Origin: Diabrotica undecimpunctata
Lineage: Eukaryota; Arthropoda; Insecta; Coleoptera; Chrysomelidae
Length of the DNA stretch: 64,000 nucleotides
NCBI RefSeq assembly: GCF_040954645.1
Contig: NC_092803.1
Coordinates: 10,417,230-10,481,229 of the forward strand
Reading direction: 5' to 3'
A program made the position numbers and the translations under genes. Shown here one piece after another: positions 20,666-32,059 of the stretch. Each line of letters opens with the position of its first letter. Positions within the stretch are counted from its first letter, which is position 1. A model generated the notes under the pieces. That model ran no database searches. It was not told the DNA's origin and was given only the letters and a program-made list of their open reading frames with translations.

Positions 20666-20896
20666 TTATAAAGGATGTGATTAAAACATCATAGAAACAG
20701 TTTTATTCATCACATTAAGTAAGGATATTTAAATATCAAATGGACTGTATTTTATTGATCTAAAATAAAGTTTATATTGAAATCAAATGAGCCTCAGAAT
20801 TGTATTTTTTTAATTTTTGATCGTTTCCCAAATCGCTGTAAGCGTTGGTGTCCCTCGAAATAGTTTTAGCTCTACAAGGATGTTGCGACTAAAAAA

Positions 20897-20911
20897 GTTT
20901 GAGAACCACTG
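20897..20911 (+). repeat. Probable hAT 3' terminal inverted repeat
   Basis: AGTTTGAGAACCACTG (20896-20911) is the complement of the common hAT tip CAGTGGTTCTCAAACT. It lies 250 bp downstream of the hAT pseudogene in the right orientation. The left tip was not found. Confidence 0.65.
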
Positions 20912-21600
20912 GTGTAGAGGACTACTAGTTTATATATGTTTAGTCCCAAGCTGAACGTAAGCTCGTAGGACATACCGCACTTTGGACATGAGTGGTAAAG
21001 GAATAGGCGAGTTTACTGTAGCAAATAAAGATACGATGAGGAAGGTGAAGCCCCACGCCCCATATTATGACTAGCGTGCCACCCTCGTCTGAGAGACGTA
21101 CTCGTGGGGCATTGGTTCTGCTAGAATAGGATAGAAATACCTAAGAATGTCAGGCAAAACTCACATGCTCCGTGGTATTCCTAAATCGAGGTTTCTCGAT
21201 TTTCTTGGGGTTTAGATTTTCTTGGGTTTTCCAAGCTTTTAATTTTACCTGCTGCGCAACAGCCTGTTGTCAACACGAGAGGCATGCGGTGGCAAATAGT
21301 GATACTGCCTTCCAATGACAGCCGATTTCTATTTTTCTATAAAATGGGCTTCTGCGTAGCCAGATAAGGTGGAATGACAAATTCGATAATAATCTGAAAG
21401 TACTTCGAACATTGCAGACTAGAGGGACTCGAATCAATAAGACTTTTTTCTTATCTAAAGATTTCTGCCGATTGCCTAATATTCATTATAATATACATAG
21501 ATTCCAATTTGTTCCATTTTTGCCTGAAACATACTCTTTGCCTAGCTATTTTCTGATTTAATTGCATGTTTCGATAAATTCTTTCATGTTTTGGTGTTAC
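20912..21600. other. No gene; one small inverted repeat
   Basis: GCCCCACG at 21050-21057 pairs with CGTGGGGC at 21103-21110 around a 45-nt spacer, in a GC-richer patch (about 20950-21130). This may be a structured 5' region of a retroelement. Nothing else recognised. Confidence 0.4.
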
Positions 21601-21602
21601 CT

Positions 21603-22705
21603 GCTTCTGGTCCTCGTAAACATCAGTCCTCCTCCTCAGTCCTAATCCCTTTTGGGATGTGGTGACACCATCAGGCCTTTACAGTTTTTTCACGATTTCT
21701 CTTTATCCTTCTCTGTCCTGGGCTAGTTGTTCGGCTTCATGTAACCCTTGGTTAATCAGTATTTTGGTTTGATCTACCCAACGGCTTGGAGATCTTCCCC
21801 TAGGCCTCTTTCCTTCAACTCTACCCTCGACTATCAGTTTTTCCATCGTACCTATTCTTCTAGCAATGTGTCCAAAATACTGCAAATATCTTTGTTGAAT
21901 TTGTTGAAGCAATCTATCCCTTACTTTAAGTTGTTCTAATATCGATATGTTAGTGCAATGATCAATCCAGGATACTCTCAACATGCGGCGGTATACCCAT
22001 ATTTCAAAAGAGTCCATTTCATTTTTATCCGCTTTCTTTAAGGTCCACGTTTCGGATGCATATGTCGCTATGGGAAAAATGAGTGCCTTTACCAGCCTTA
22101 GTTTTGTGTGTATTGTCATGCTAGAATTTTTCCAAACTGCTACCAGTTTCATCATAGCTGTTCTAGCAATAGTCAACCTTCTACGTATCTCTCTGTTACA
22201 CCCTCCGTCATTTGTTATTAGGGACCCCAGGTATATGAATACCTGGGGTCCTTACTATTTACTACTTCTAAGCCCCCAATTTCTTTAATGCGTTGAAGAT
22301 TATTTCGAGCTCTGTCTACTATCATGATCTTTGTCTTACTCCTATTTAGCTGTAGTACATATGTTATGCTTTTTTCCTCCAGACGTCCCATTACGTCTTC
22401 CATTTCGTCTTGATTTGCCGCGATTATTAAAGTGTCATCTGCATATCTCAAGTTATTAATTTTTTGACCTGCTACTGATATTTCGCCCTTCCATCCGTCT
22501 AGTACCTTTCGCATAATGTGTTCGCTGTAGATATTCAACAGAGTTGGCGAGATTATGCATCCCTGCCTGACACCTGCCTCTGTTCTGAAATGATCGGAAT
22601 GGGTGTTGTTTATTTTTACTGTGCACTTATTATTTTCATATAGACTTCTGATTAGTTGAATTAAGTGGTGGGGTGTTCCCATTTTTTGTGAACATCAGTA
22701 ACATA
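21603..22705 (-). mobile_element. RTE-like LINE, 5'-truncated
   Basis: Minus strand: H-L-I-Q-L-I-R-S-L-Y-E-N-N, G-V-R-Q-G-C-I-I-S-P, the catalytic N-L-R-Y-A-D-D-T-L-I-I, L-N-R-S-K-T-K-I-M. After a 15-bp inverted insertion (see 22222-22251) come L-V-K-A-L-I-F-P-I-A-T-Y-A-S-E-T-W, W-V-Y-R-R-M-L-R-V-S-W, Y-F-G-H-I-A-R-R and K-R-P-R-G-R-S-P-S-R-W-V-D. The two open halves are 22682-22218 and 22176-21703. The endonuclease and RT fingers are missing. The 3' end near 21603 is a GAGGAGGAGGAC-type tail (read on the minus strand). Confidence 0.85.
22222..22251. repeat. Perfect 13-bp inverted repeat, 4-nt loop, in LINE coding sequence
   Basis: GGACCCCAGGTAT at 22222-22234 is complementary to 22239-22251. 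It replaces the expected smooth reading V-V-N-S-F-I-Y-L-G-S-L with a frame break. Confidence 0.9.
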
Positions 22706-23705
22706 CATTTATTTTCTTCTTCTTCTTCTAATGGCGCTACAAATGTTCTTGCGAGTCTTGGCCTGCTTAACAATGTTCTTCCATTCTGCCCTGTCGGATA
22801 CTTTCCTTTGCCACTGCCTGATGTTCATGGTTTTAAGATCCCTCTATGCGTCGTCTATCCATCTTTTACGGGGCCTTCCTCTTGTTCTGTTTCTTTAGGG
22901 CTTCCATCTCTGGACTACTTTTACAGCTCGATTATCTGACATTCTTTATAGGTGACCAAGCCTAGTCTTTGTGACTTTACAAATCTAACAATATGTGCGC
23001 TTTGAATTAGTTCATCCAGCTTGTGGTTCATTTTAATTCTCCACGAACCATCGCCGCATTGGGTTGGTCCACATATCTTCCTTAGTATTTTGCGCTCAAA
23101 TATTCTCAGTTGATTTTCATCAGTGGTTGAGAAGGTCCGTGTTTCACATCCATATGTGACCACTGGTCTAATTACTGTTTTGTAGATTCTAAGCTTAGAC
23201 TCACGATTCATTTATTTAATTTTCATTAAGTCTTTGTATGCATAAAAGCACTTATTACCGCTAAGAATCAGTGCTTGTATTTTTTGACTGATGTTGTTGT
23301 TGTCATTTATTATTGAGCCTAGGTATGGAAAAGTGGAGGCATATTTGTAGGTATAATTGCCTACCTTCAGATTCTCATATTGATTCTATTTTGTGCACTC
23401 CATATATTTTGTTTTGCTTTCATTTATATATAGACCAAACGTAACAGCTTCTGGTTACAGTTCTATAACTTTTTCGCTTAATACCCTTTTGTTGCGGCTT
23501 ATTATGGCAACATCATTCGCATATGGGCATATTTGCATTGATATTGTATTAATATAGCCGTTTGTATCCAGTTTTCTAACAACAGTTTCTAACGTTAGAT
23601 TAAAAAGTGTTGTTGATAAGGCATCACATTGTCTAACTTCATTTTCAATATAAAAGGCCTGCGTCATGCATGCCATAGCTTTGGAACCCTCCAGAGTCAT
23701 TCGTA
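22706..23705 (-). mobile_element. Second LINE on the minus strand, RT remnant
   Basis: From the right: R-Q-C-D-A-L-S-T-T-L-F-N-L, the palm box as C-P-Y-A-N-D-V-A-I-I (YADD mutated to YAND), L-Y-I-N-E-S-K-T-K-Y, F-P-Y-L-G-S-I-I-N, then R-I-Y-K-T-V-I-R-P-V-V-T-Y-G-C-E-T, F-E-R-K-I-L-R-K-I-C-G-P, and a decayed tail near 22730-22920. The 3' end carries TTCTTCTTCTTCT (about 22713-22727, plus strand), the usual simple tail. It sits against the 5' end of the LINE at 21603-22705. Inactive. Confidence 0.8.
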
Positions 23706-23723
23706 TAAGTTTATATATTTATT

Positions 23724-23726
<3 letters not shown>

Positions 23727-23790
<64 letters not shown>
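23727..23790. repeat. (AT)n microsatellite
   Basis: About 60 bp of alternating A and T with one G. Confidence 0.95.
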
Positions 23791-24535
23791 CTTAAACTTA
23801 TATTTTTACAATTTATAATGTGACATATTCTTTACTAGCAATGTGAAACAGAGATATTTGACTTTAATTCTATGAAGTGGTAATAATATAACATCTTTAT
23901 GCTTTAAATTCCAGCTGCACTATCTCAAAATATACAACATCGCCCATTTTTCAAATCGCACTAAATCATTTCAAGACCTACTGCAATTTATGGGCGTTTA
24001 TTTCTTTATCTTCGGCCTATACGGGTGCACTTTTCTAAACTATTTATCACAATTTTCCATCTAGCAACTCGGAAAGTTTTCTGAAAATATAGCTTCCCCT
24101 TAAGCTTTACAACGAATCCTTGGGAAAGACACCGAGTGAAAGACGGTGTTATCTGTCATATTTTTATACTTGCAGTTTTATTGCTGTCAGAAATGGATAT
24201 AAAATTTTAATATTTTAGAACTACCAGTATTTCGTGGGTCAATACACTGTAAAATAGTAGATATAAAGTAGCTGAAGTTTTAAGATTTTATGTAGTAAAG
24301 TTTACACAAGAATCGGGAAAATCATAATAAGTTTTGCTACGACTACTTCAAAAACGTAGATTTATACAGAAAGTTACAAAAAGTGTCTCTCGAGTACCTG
24401 ATGGCTCATTAGAATGGCTTATTATTTGACAGTCTTTACATATTTTCGCAATCAGTTTTTTATTAGGTTTTGTCGCATTGGGTGTTTTAATTATCGTCAT
24501 GTCAAGAAACTTATGAAGATATATAATTAGTGAAC
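23791..24535. other. No gene seen
   Basis: AT-rich spacer between the microsatellite and the start of a long RTE-like element. Confidence 0.5.
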
Positions 24536-24859
24536 GATAATGATTGCCCACCGAGCGACTGCCGGTATAAGCAATCCCCCGTTTACTGGCCAACCGCTTC
24601 GGGTGGAGGAGCTAGTAAATGGTAGGGCATTCCTTTGTCCTGAAGTTAGGAAACTGGCTTTAAAGATGGAAGAACTGTGGAAGCGGTAAACGGCATAGAG
24701 ATGAGGAAAAAGATTGTAACAGGACACTCCATTAAAGATCCGGATTGGATAAGTCCTAGTAGAATTAAATGGCTATGCTTACAGCGAATTCAATTTCGGA
24801 GTAAGCACCTCAATTGGATTTACGGGAGAAGCAGTTACAAGTATAACAAAAAGATTAAA

Positions 24860-25560
24860 ATGCGAAGAAGACATCAGAATAGGCACATGGAACGTGAAAA
24901 CCATGGCAAGGAAGGTAAAATCCATATTGCAATACAAGAAATAGTACACATGAAATTAAATATTCTGGGAATAAGCAAAATGCGTTGGCTAGGGTCAGAA
25001 ACTGCAAATATCGGGAAACACCACGTTTACTATTCTGGAACAGATAACTGCAAACATGTATTAGGTGTCGGTATAATATTGACAAAAGAAATGGCAAAAT
25101 CTATTGACAACTTCATCCCAATCTCAGCAAGAATGATGCACATACAACTGAAAGCAATCGACATCAATATAATTCAGGTGTATGCACCTACAACAGAAGG
25201 GACAGAAGAAGAGGAAGACGAACTATACCATAGCAAAAATCAAGTCGTGAAAAGGTTGAAAAAGCAAGATCTGAAAAAAAAATTGTCATGGGTGACTTCA
25301 ACGCCAAAATTGGGGCCAGCAAAACATCATATGCAGTTGCAGATCAATCAGGAAGCAAATCAATAGGTAATAATAAACACCTGGTTTAAGCTACACCCAA
25401 GGAAATTGTACACCTGGAAATCTCTACAGGATTTTAAGAAATCAGATTGATTACATGCTTGTAAATAAAAGGTATAGGAACAACTGTACATCTGTCAAAA
25501 CATACCCGGGGCAGACATAAATTCTGATCATATACCAGTTGTTGGTAATTTCAAAGTCAG
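24860..25560 (+). pseudogene. APE-type endonuclease domain of the RTE-like LINE
   Basis: T-W-N-V-K-T-M-A-R-K-G-K is in one frame and I-A-I-Q-E-I-V-H-M-K-L-N-I-L-G-I-S-K-M-R-W-L-G-S in the next. Then come G-V-G-I-I-L, I-I-Q-V-Y-A-P-T-T, V-M-G-D-F-N-A-K-I-G (frameshifted near 25287), T-W-F-K-L-H-P-R-K-L-Y-T-W, R-N-Q-I-D-Y-M-L and S-D-H-I-P-V-V. These are the asparagine, glutamate, GDFN, DY and SDH catalytic blocks of LINE endonucleases in order. In intact elements the enzyme nicks target DNA. Here it is broken by at least four frameshifts or stops. The glutamate position (ISKMRW instead of ISETRW) is also changed to lysine. Confidence 0.85.
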
Positions 25561-26068
25561 AGTGAAAAAGGTTACAATTAAGCTGTTGATGAAGAATGAA
25601 GTATGATGAAAGGTTTCAATGTTCGACTGAAGGTGAGTGAAAACCTCAATACGGAAGTGCTAAAATGCACAAATGCAGGAACTATTGAGGAAAGTCTAAC
25701 CATCATACAAGAAACAGTGAGAGAAATAAAAGAACAACACCTGAAGAAAGATACAGAGAAACGGAAATCGTGGATGACGGTTGACATACTTGAACTTATA
25801 ACTAAGAGAAAAAAAAAACAAAGGAAATCTTCAAGAATATAATAGAATACACACCATCGTCAGAAGAAAGGTAGGAAAAGCTGAAGAGCGACAAAAAAAC
25901 AGAACAATGTCAAGAAATAGAGGAGTGTCATATAGAGAGTCGATATGATAACTTCGATGTCCATCGAAAGTTAACGAAAAAAAAAAACCCAACAGCGGAA
26001 AAATAATAGATGATGAAGAAAATCTTGCCATAACCAACGACGATTAAAAGAAAGTATGGGAAGAATAC

Positions 26069-26999
26069 TTGGAGAAACTTTTTCACGACCTTAGAACAAT
26101 ACAAAATCCCACCATTGAAGAAAATTCAGGTCCCAAAATCCTACCAGAAGAAATAACGGCAGCCGTCAGACAAATGAAGCATGGAAAGGCACCGGGACTT
26201 GATAAAATTCCTGCAGAACTGCTAAAGCTATTAGATGCAGATCAAATAAAAACAATAACTGAAATATTTAATGAAATATACAAAGCAGGAAAAATACCAG
26301 TAGAGTGGCTCAAATCGGAGTTCCTACCATCGTTTAAAAAGATATGAGCAAAATTTTGTGAAGACTATAGGCCCATAAGCCTAATGAGCCATCTGCTAAA
26401 GCTCTTTTTAAAAGTTATCCACAAAAGAATTTACCGGAAATGCGAGGAACAAACTGCGCCTAATTAGTTTGAATTTGTGAACGCCGTTGGTACGAGGGAA
26501 GCTTTATTTACCGTGCAGGTATTATTTCAGAACTGTAGAGATGTCAGCTGTGAAGTTTTTGCATGCCTGATTGACTACAAGAAGGCTTTCGATAAAGTCA
26601 GGCATGAACAAATGATGGAAGTGCTAAAAAGGACAGGGATTGACGGATGAGACCGAAAAATAATAGCTAACCTGTATTGGAATCAATCAGTGGTGCTCCG
26701 AATAGATGGAGAATATACAGATTAGGTCAAAATCTTAAGGGGAGTAAGACAGGGGTGCATAATTTTACCACTGATATTTAATCTGTACTCAAAGCACATT
26801 TTTGAAGAGGCTCTAAAAGATATTGATGAAGGCATCTTAATAAATGAAGTCAAGCTCAATAACCTGCGGTATGCAGATGATACAATAGTGTTTTCCAATA
26901 CCTTAGAAAGGCTGCAAAACTTAATAAACAAAATAACGGAGGTGAGTGGAACATATGGACTGGATATAAACACTATAAAAACCAAGCTAATGATCATCA
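26069..26999 (+). pseudogene. Reverse transcriptase domain of the RTE-like LINE
   Basis: K-A-P-G-L-D-K-I-P-A-E-L-L-K (fingers), Y-R-P-I-S-L-M-S-H, E-F-V-N-A-V-G-T-R-E-A, F-A-C-L-I-D-Y-K-K-A-F-D-K-V (first catalytic aspartate), G-V-R-Q-G-C-I-I and L-R-Y-A-D-D-T-I-V-F (catalytic YADD) follow in normal order and spacing. Four in-frame stops (near 26345, 26465, 26648 and 26724) break it. At 26999 it is cut by another LINE copy and resumes at 28533 with S-K-K-N-I-T-G-A-N-L-Y-V. A minus-strand relative with the same sequence continues uninterrupted at 36161-36751. Confidence 0.9.
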
Positions 27000-28521
27000 C
27001 TTTAGTTGAAGGTGAAGGACCAGAAATACTAAAATCAGAAATACTGCATGCTATAAAGTTAGCAAAGAACAAGAAAGCTGTTGGCCCTAATAACATACCG
27101 ACAGAGATGTTAAAGCTTATAAATGAGGAAAACATTGGAATAATGGTCAAGCTTTTCAATGATGTTTATTCGACTGGTGATATCCCTGAAGATTGGTTAA
27201 AGTCCGAATTCATTACACTACCAAAAAAACAACATCCGAAAAACTGTAGCGATTATAGAATGATAAGCCTTATGAGCCACACTTTGAAAATATTTCTACG
27301 CATCATCCACAGTAGAATCAGAGATAAATGTGAAGAAGACCAGGATGAAACACAATTTGGCTTCAGAAATGGACTGGGAACTCGGGACGCCCTCTTTGCA
27401 CTAAATGTATTACTGCAGAAATGACGAGATCAAAGGAAAGACGTCTTTGCTGTATTTATTGACTATAAAAGGGCCTTTGATCGAGTACAGCATCACAAAT
27501 TAATTACAATATTAAAAGATAAAGGAGTTGATAGTCAAGACATACGATTCATAGAAAAGTTATACTGGCGTCAAACAGCGACAGCTCGCATAAACGGAAA
27601 ATCAACAGAAATATGTAAAATACAAAGAGGTGTCAGACAGGGTTGTATACTATCCCCACTGTTATTTAATTTATATTCAGATAGAAAATTTAAAAAAGCG
27701 CTGCATAATTTGGAATGGGGCGTGAAATAATAAATACAATCAGATATGCAGACGATACAATTATTTAAAGTGATGACATGAATGGATTACAATGCCTTTT
27801 AAATGACAGTGGGAAGAGAGTTTGGCCTAAACATAAACTGTTCAAAAACAAAACACATGGTGTTTAGCCGTTTAGCACATAAATGTGCACGACTATATGT
27901 TGATGGTCATATAATTGAAAGCGTGTCCAGTTTTAATTATCTTGGTTGCCATATTACTGAACAACTAGATCCAGATCAAGAGATAAAACGTAGAATCGAG
28001 ATAGCCCGCACGACATTTTTAAAAATGAAGTCATTCTTTTGTAATGATAACTTGCAACTTCAACTTCGAAAGCGCATGGTTAAATGCTACATTTGTTCAG
28101 TCCTCTTATACGGTGTCGAAGCATGGACATTAAAAATATCCACCATTAATCGTCTGGAGGCCTTTGAAATGTGGCTGTACAGACGTATACTAAAAATTCC
28201 ATGGACGGCTATGCTGACAAATGTGCTTGAGAGAGAAAATGCTGCTCGCGAGCTGCTTGGTAACATCAAATGTAGAAAGATGGCCTATTTTGAACACGTA
28301 GTAAGGGGAGACCGATATAATATTCTTCAACTTATTATGATGGGTAAAATCGAAGGACGCAGAGAAACTGATAGAAAGCAGGCCTCTTGGTTGAAGAATA
28401 TCAGGGAGTGGTGAGGAATGAGGAAAGCTGAGCAACTCTTTAGAATAGCTCAAGACAGAGACAGTTTTGCCATGTTAATCGCCAACCTCAAGGGGACTTG
28501 ATAGGGCACGTTAAGAAGAAG
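27000..28521 (+). mobile_element. Second RTE-like LINE, nested
   Basis: A 1522-bp, 5'-truncated copy that starts in the RT fingers (A-V-G-P-N-N-I-P-T-E-M-L-K). It carries F-I-D-Y-K-R-A-F-D-R-V, G-V-R-Q-G-C-I-L-S-P, I-R-Y-A-D-D-T-I (near 27740), N-C-S-K-T-K, Y-L-G-C-H-I-T, K-C-Y-I-C-S-V-L-L-Y-G-V-E-A-W and W-L-Y-R-R-I-L-K-I-P-W, ending in an AAGAAGAAG tail. AATGATCATCA at 26989-26999 and 28522-28532 is its target-site duplication. A chance in-frame junction fuses the host LINE palm to the fingers of the nested copy in one open frame (26888-27424). Stops at about 27421, 27728 and 27766 make it inactive. Confidence 0.92.
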
Positions 28522-28630
28522 AATGATCATCAGCAAGAAAAACATAACTGGAGCAAATCTATATGTGACCCAAATGAGAACGCAGCAGTACAACTGTTTA
28601 AAAACTATAGTTAATTAATTGTGGGACAAT

Positions 28631-29032
28631 CATCATTCAATCTTCGCTTATCCACTGCTGGACATAGATCTCCTTCATAATTTTCCATCTTGTGCCTCTT
28701 GCATCCAGGCAAGAGGCACAAGATCCATAAATGTCAGGCCATGGAGTGGGGTGTCAACTTTGGAAAAATGGCGTGCACCCTATTCTTCATGCTATGGCAT
28801 GCTGGACGAGCCATACAGTCTGTAGTCAACACCCCGGGGTATGAGCGTGAACACAAAGTGAATAAATACTCATACGCTTATGAAACGCACCTGGCGGATC
28901 ATAAGGGCCTTCACATTTTACTCTTTTTTAACTTGTCTTGAGTGAAATGTCTTTAGTCTTTCCTATCAGCCTCTTTTGGCTAACTCTTGTTTCTTCTGAC
29001 CCCGAATGGCGATTAGGTTTCCGTGGTACAAT
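28631..29032. mobile_element. 402-bp insertion in the RTE-like LINE
   Basis: Flanked by GTGGGACAAT (28621-28630) and GTGGTACAAT (29033-29042), a 10-bp duplication with one mismatch; the LINE reading resumes in register after it. Its left end, read on the minus strand, is a LINE- or SINE-type 3' end (TATGTCCAGCAGTGGATAAG, then GATGATG). The rest is unrecognised. It includes the hairpin at 28687-28724. Confidence 0.7.
28687..28724. repeat. Perfect 16-bp inverted repeat, 6-nt loop
   Basis: 28687-28702 pairs exactly with 28709-28724 around ATCCAG. Confidence 0.92.
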
Positions 29033-29042
29033 AGCCAAGGGA

Positions 29043-29570
29043 TTAAATGTTGCATCGGAAAGGCAGAAAGTGTATTCTTGACTATAAGTTCTGTGTTCAA
29101 AAACCATGACCTCACCCTAGAAACAAAAATAAGGCTCCTTAAATGCAAAGTCTGCGCGGTGCTGCTGTACGGAGTTAAAACGTAGACATTGAAGGTGAAA
29201 ACCCTATCAAAACTTTAGGTTATTGAGCTATGGTTATAAAGAAGGATGGATAGACAAAGTCCATAATGAAAAAGTACTGCGAAGGATGAACACAACCGCG
29301 GATTTCGTCAACATCGTGAAGGGCCAGCTGCAGTACTTGGGACATATAATGAGAAATCAAGGCAGATATAAGCTACTCCAATGCATTTTGCAAGGTAAAA
29401 TTAAAAGAAAAAGGGTCCCAGGACGAAGAAGAATATCCTGACTTTCTAACCTGAGAGTATGGTATGAAAAGACCTTAACACAGCTATTCCGTATAGCAAC
29501 TAACAAAGTTATTATAGCAGAATTATTGCCAACGTTCGGAACGGACGGGCACCATAAGAAGAAGAAGAAA
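29043..29570 (+). pseudogene. C-terminal region of the RTE-like LINE
   Basis: Continues after the 402-bp insertion: G-I-K-C-C-I-G-K-A, E-T-K-I-R-L-L-K-C-K-V-C-A-V-L-L-Y-G-V-K-T, a decayed stretch, then L-Q-Y-L-G-H-I-M-R-N-Q-G-R-Y-K-L-L-Q, Q-G-K-I-K-R-K-R-V-P-G-R-R-R-I-S and the final T-F-G-T-D-G. Stops occur near 29183 and 29216. Followed by the GAAGAAGAAGAAA tail and the GATAATG duplication. Confidence 0.85.
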
Positions 29571-29577
29571 GATAATG

Positions 29578-30884
29578 GCGATAAGTTGCATTATATTATG
29601 ATATTTATGATACTATTTTACTTTAGGTATGATAAAAATTTTTCAGATTTTGGTTAATAAAGGTAAAATTTTAAAACAATAAAATTTTTTCTCTTTGTTT
29701 TTGTTCGTTGAGAAAATTCATTTTCTGAAGCGTTTAAACAACAGTAAAGTATTTTATTAATCTCATACCGATATATTACCATGGAACTTCAGAAAAAAAT
29801 ATGATGTAAAATTCACGGTAACAAAATAAAAAACATAAAATCAGTTTCATCTGGTACGATATACTTATTGTAATCTAATTTGTACCTATCTCTTTAATAT
29901 TAAAATATCCTTAATTTAATTAATTGTGCTATTATTTACACATCGTCTACATTATGCAACAGCATTGATCTGATGAAATATTCTCTAAGTTGTAAATCAT
30001 AAAGCAGCTCCTTACTCTAGCTAATAGTAGTCCGAAAGGTTCTTGACTAATATTCCAGCATGAAACTTTGATTACTTCCCAAGTTTGTCTTAAACTTATA
30101 ATGTACGGCATTGGCTTGTATATATTAAGAGGTATTAACAAACTTTGCAAGTTGAGATTTCTTATCGGTAGCTAAAAGTCCACAATCTTTGTTTATTGTT
30201 AGACGATAGTTAATTTTGGACGTCCAATTTTTTTATGTTGATACACGTAGGTTATAAGCTTTATCTTGGGCCCTTTAGTTCATTGATTTATATGCGCAAA
30301 ATTGCTGTTTATTTTCGGGCCGATAAAAGGTAAGTAAACAGATTTAAAAATAACATAACGTTAGTTTTATTTAACGTATTTTATCCGGTAACCCGCGTTA
30401 AATTATTTAATTCTTTTCAAATTTAGATTTAGAGTTTAGTTATTGACAAAATAAAAACAAGGGGAAATTTAAAGAGATGAGTATAATATAATATTTAACT
30501 TATAAAGGTCAAAGCAGGATTATACATACGGAACTAGAAATTTTACATTCGGAAATTGTAGCATGTATAAATTCCTTATAACTATCAAATATTTAAGGTA
30601 TAAAATTTTTTTGGTACGCCCGTGGACTATATATAAAATGTCGTCGAGTTTCAGTTTATATTGTGACTTAAGTGTCTTAACACATCGAAAAAAATTCCAA
30701 TTTCAACTGCGAGGTAAAATATGGTTTATATTTGGTTTATTTTTGGTCTTTGTTCTGTAATTTTCAAAGTTAAGAACGATCAAGTTCTTTTGACCGATAC
30801 GAGGGGTGAGAGGAAACGGTGAAAGCTGGTACACAGAGACTAAGGCAAGGTCAAAGTCAGATTTGGGAGAGTACACATAATAAT
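29578..30884. other. No gene seen
   Basis: 1.3 kb of AT-rich sequence. The short frames present match nothing recognisable. Confidence 0.5.
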
Positions 30885-31955
30885 ACATGACTTAATATTA
30901 AATGTTCGAATTGTAGCCCTTGTTGTATTTGACAGTAACCCAAACGTTGTACAAATTCTTGAAGAACCTTGTTTATGCTTTCTTGAAAAATATTGTTTAT
31001 TTCTTTACGAATTCTTGTTTTTAAGTCTCCAATATTTGCAGGTTTCGTTTACTAAACAACATTCTTTAAATGACCTTACATAAAATAATCCAAAGGATTG
31101 AGGTCTGGCGACCTCGCTGGCCATTTAATATGTCCACGTCTTCCAATCTAGCTGTTCGGAAAAATTTCGTTTAGGTACCTTTGAACATCTAAAGCATAAT
31201 GCGGAGGCGCACCATTCTATTGAAATCATAAACTTTTATCACAACCTCCAAGATTAATTGTACTGGGGAATAAATTAATTAAAGTAGGTACGAGATACCC
31301 ACTTGGTATGCTGGCATGTTTAAATTAGTTTCGAAATAGTAGAGTCCAATGATTTTATTTCTTACAATGCCAGCCCATACGTTTACCTTTTTCGGGTATT
31401 GTGTATGATGTTCCCACATCCAGTTGGGGTTTTCTTGTGCCCAGTATCTACAATTCTGACGGTTGACCTCGGCATTTATTTTAATGTAGCTTTATCAGAA
31501 AAAATAATATTTTGAACCAAGAGAGGGATTCGGTGGCTGTTATTCATCATTATTTCGCAAAATTGTATTCTTTTGTCTGGATCATGCTCGTTCAATTCGT
31601 GTACAACTGAGCATTTTACTTACTTTACTTACTTTAACGTACTTTGTGTACCTTTGTTTTGCAAACATCGAGATCACTACTAACCTTATGAACAGAAGTG
31701 TGCGCATCTTTTTCAAAAGCAAGTAGAACATCTAATGTTGTAACATAATTTACAGAGGGACGACCTGATTTGCGTGCATTTTCAACCGTACCAGTTTTTC
31801 GAAATTTCTTTTCAATCTTACTTACTGTTGACTGTTGATGGGTATTTCTGGATATTTATCATTAAATAAATTACGCACTTCCATACGAGTTCGCGATTTG
31901 TCTCCATATCCAATCATCATGAGTATTTCAATTCTTTGCTTTACACTCAAATTCA
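30885..31955 (-). pseudogene. Tc1/mariner-superfamily transposase, decayed
   Basis: Starts at 31955 with M-N-L-S-V-K-Q-R-I-E-I-L-M-M-I-G-Y-G-D-K-S-R-T-R-M-E-V. This is a helix-turn-helix of the DUF4817 type, followed by R-N-L-F-N-D-K-Y-P-E-I-P-I. Next come N-E-H-D-P-D-K-R-I-Q-F-C-E, I-I-F-S-D-K-A-T-L-K (first catalytic aspartate; the usual glutamate two residues on is replaced by A-T) and K-K-V-N-V-W-A-G-I. The second aspartate block and the terminal WPARSPDL-type block survive only as nucleotide similarity (near 31090-31210) with many frameshifts. Terminal inverted repeats were not found. Confidence 0.75.
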
Positions 31956-32059
31956 TTTACACGAATTAATACAATTATTGTGCTACTTAATTGTTATTGA
32001 ACGTTACTAAAAATAATTACAGTTTACCAAAAATCTCTAAAAACAAATCTATAAAACTT

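Larger units (their letters stand above)
24543..29570 (+). mobile_element. RTE-like LINE, near full length, with two insertions
   Basis: Runs from ATTGCCCACCGAGC at 24543 to a GAAGAAGAAGAAA tail at about 29570 and is flanked by GATAATG at 24536-24542 and 29571-29577 (a 7-bp duplication). It holds an APE-type endonuclease (about 24860-25560), the RT palm (26069-26999, continued at 28533-28630) and the C-terminal region (29043-29570). A second RTE copy (27000-28521) and a 402-bp insertion (28631-29032) interrupt it. Without them it is about 3.1 kb, the usual size for the RTE clade with one ORF. Many stops make it inactive. Confidence 0.85.

Noticed and set aside
23629..23823. 64-codon frame with long isoleucine-tyrosine runs
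   Set aside because: Produced by the (AT)n microsatellite; not a gene.
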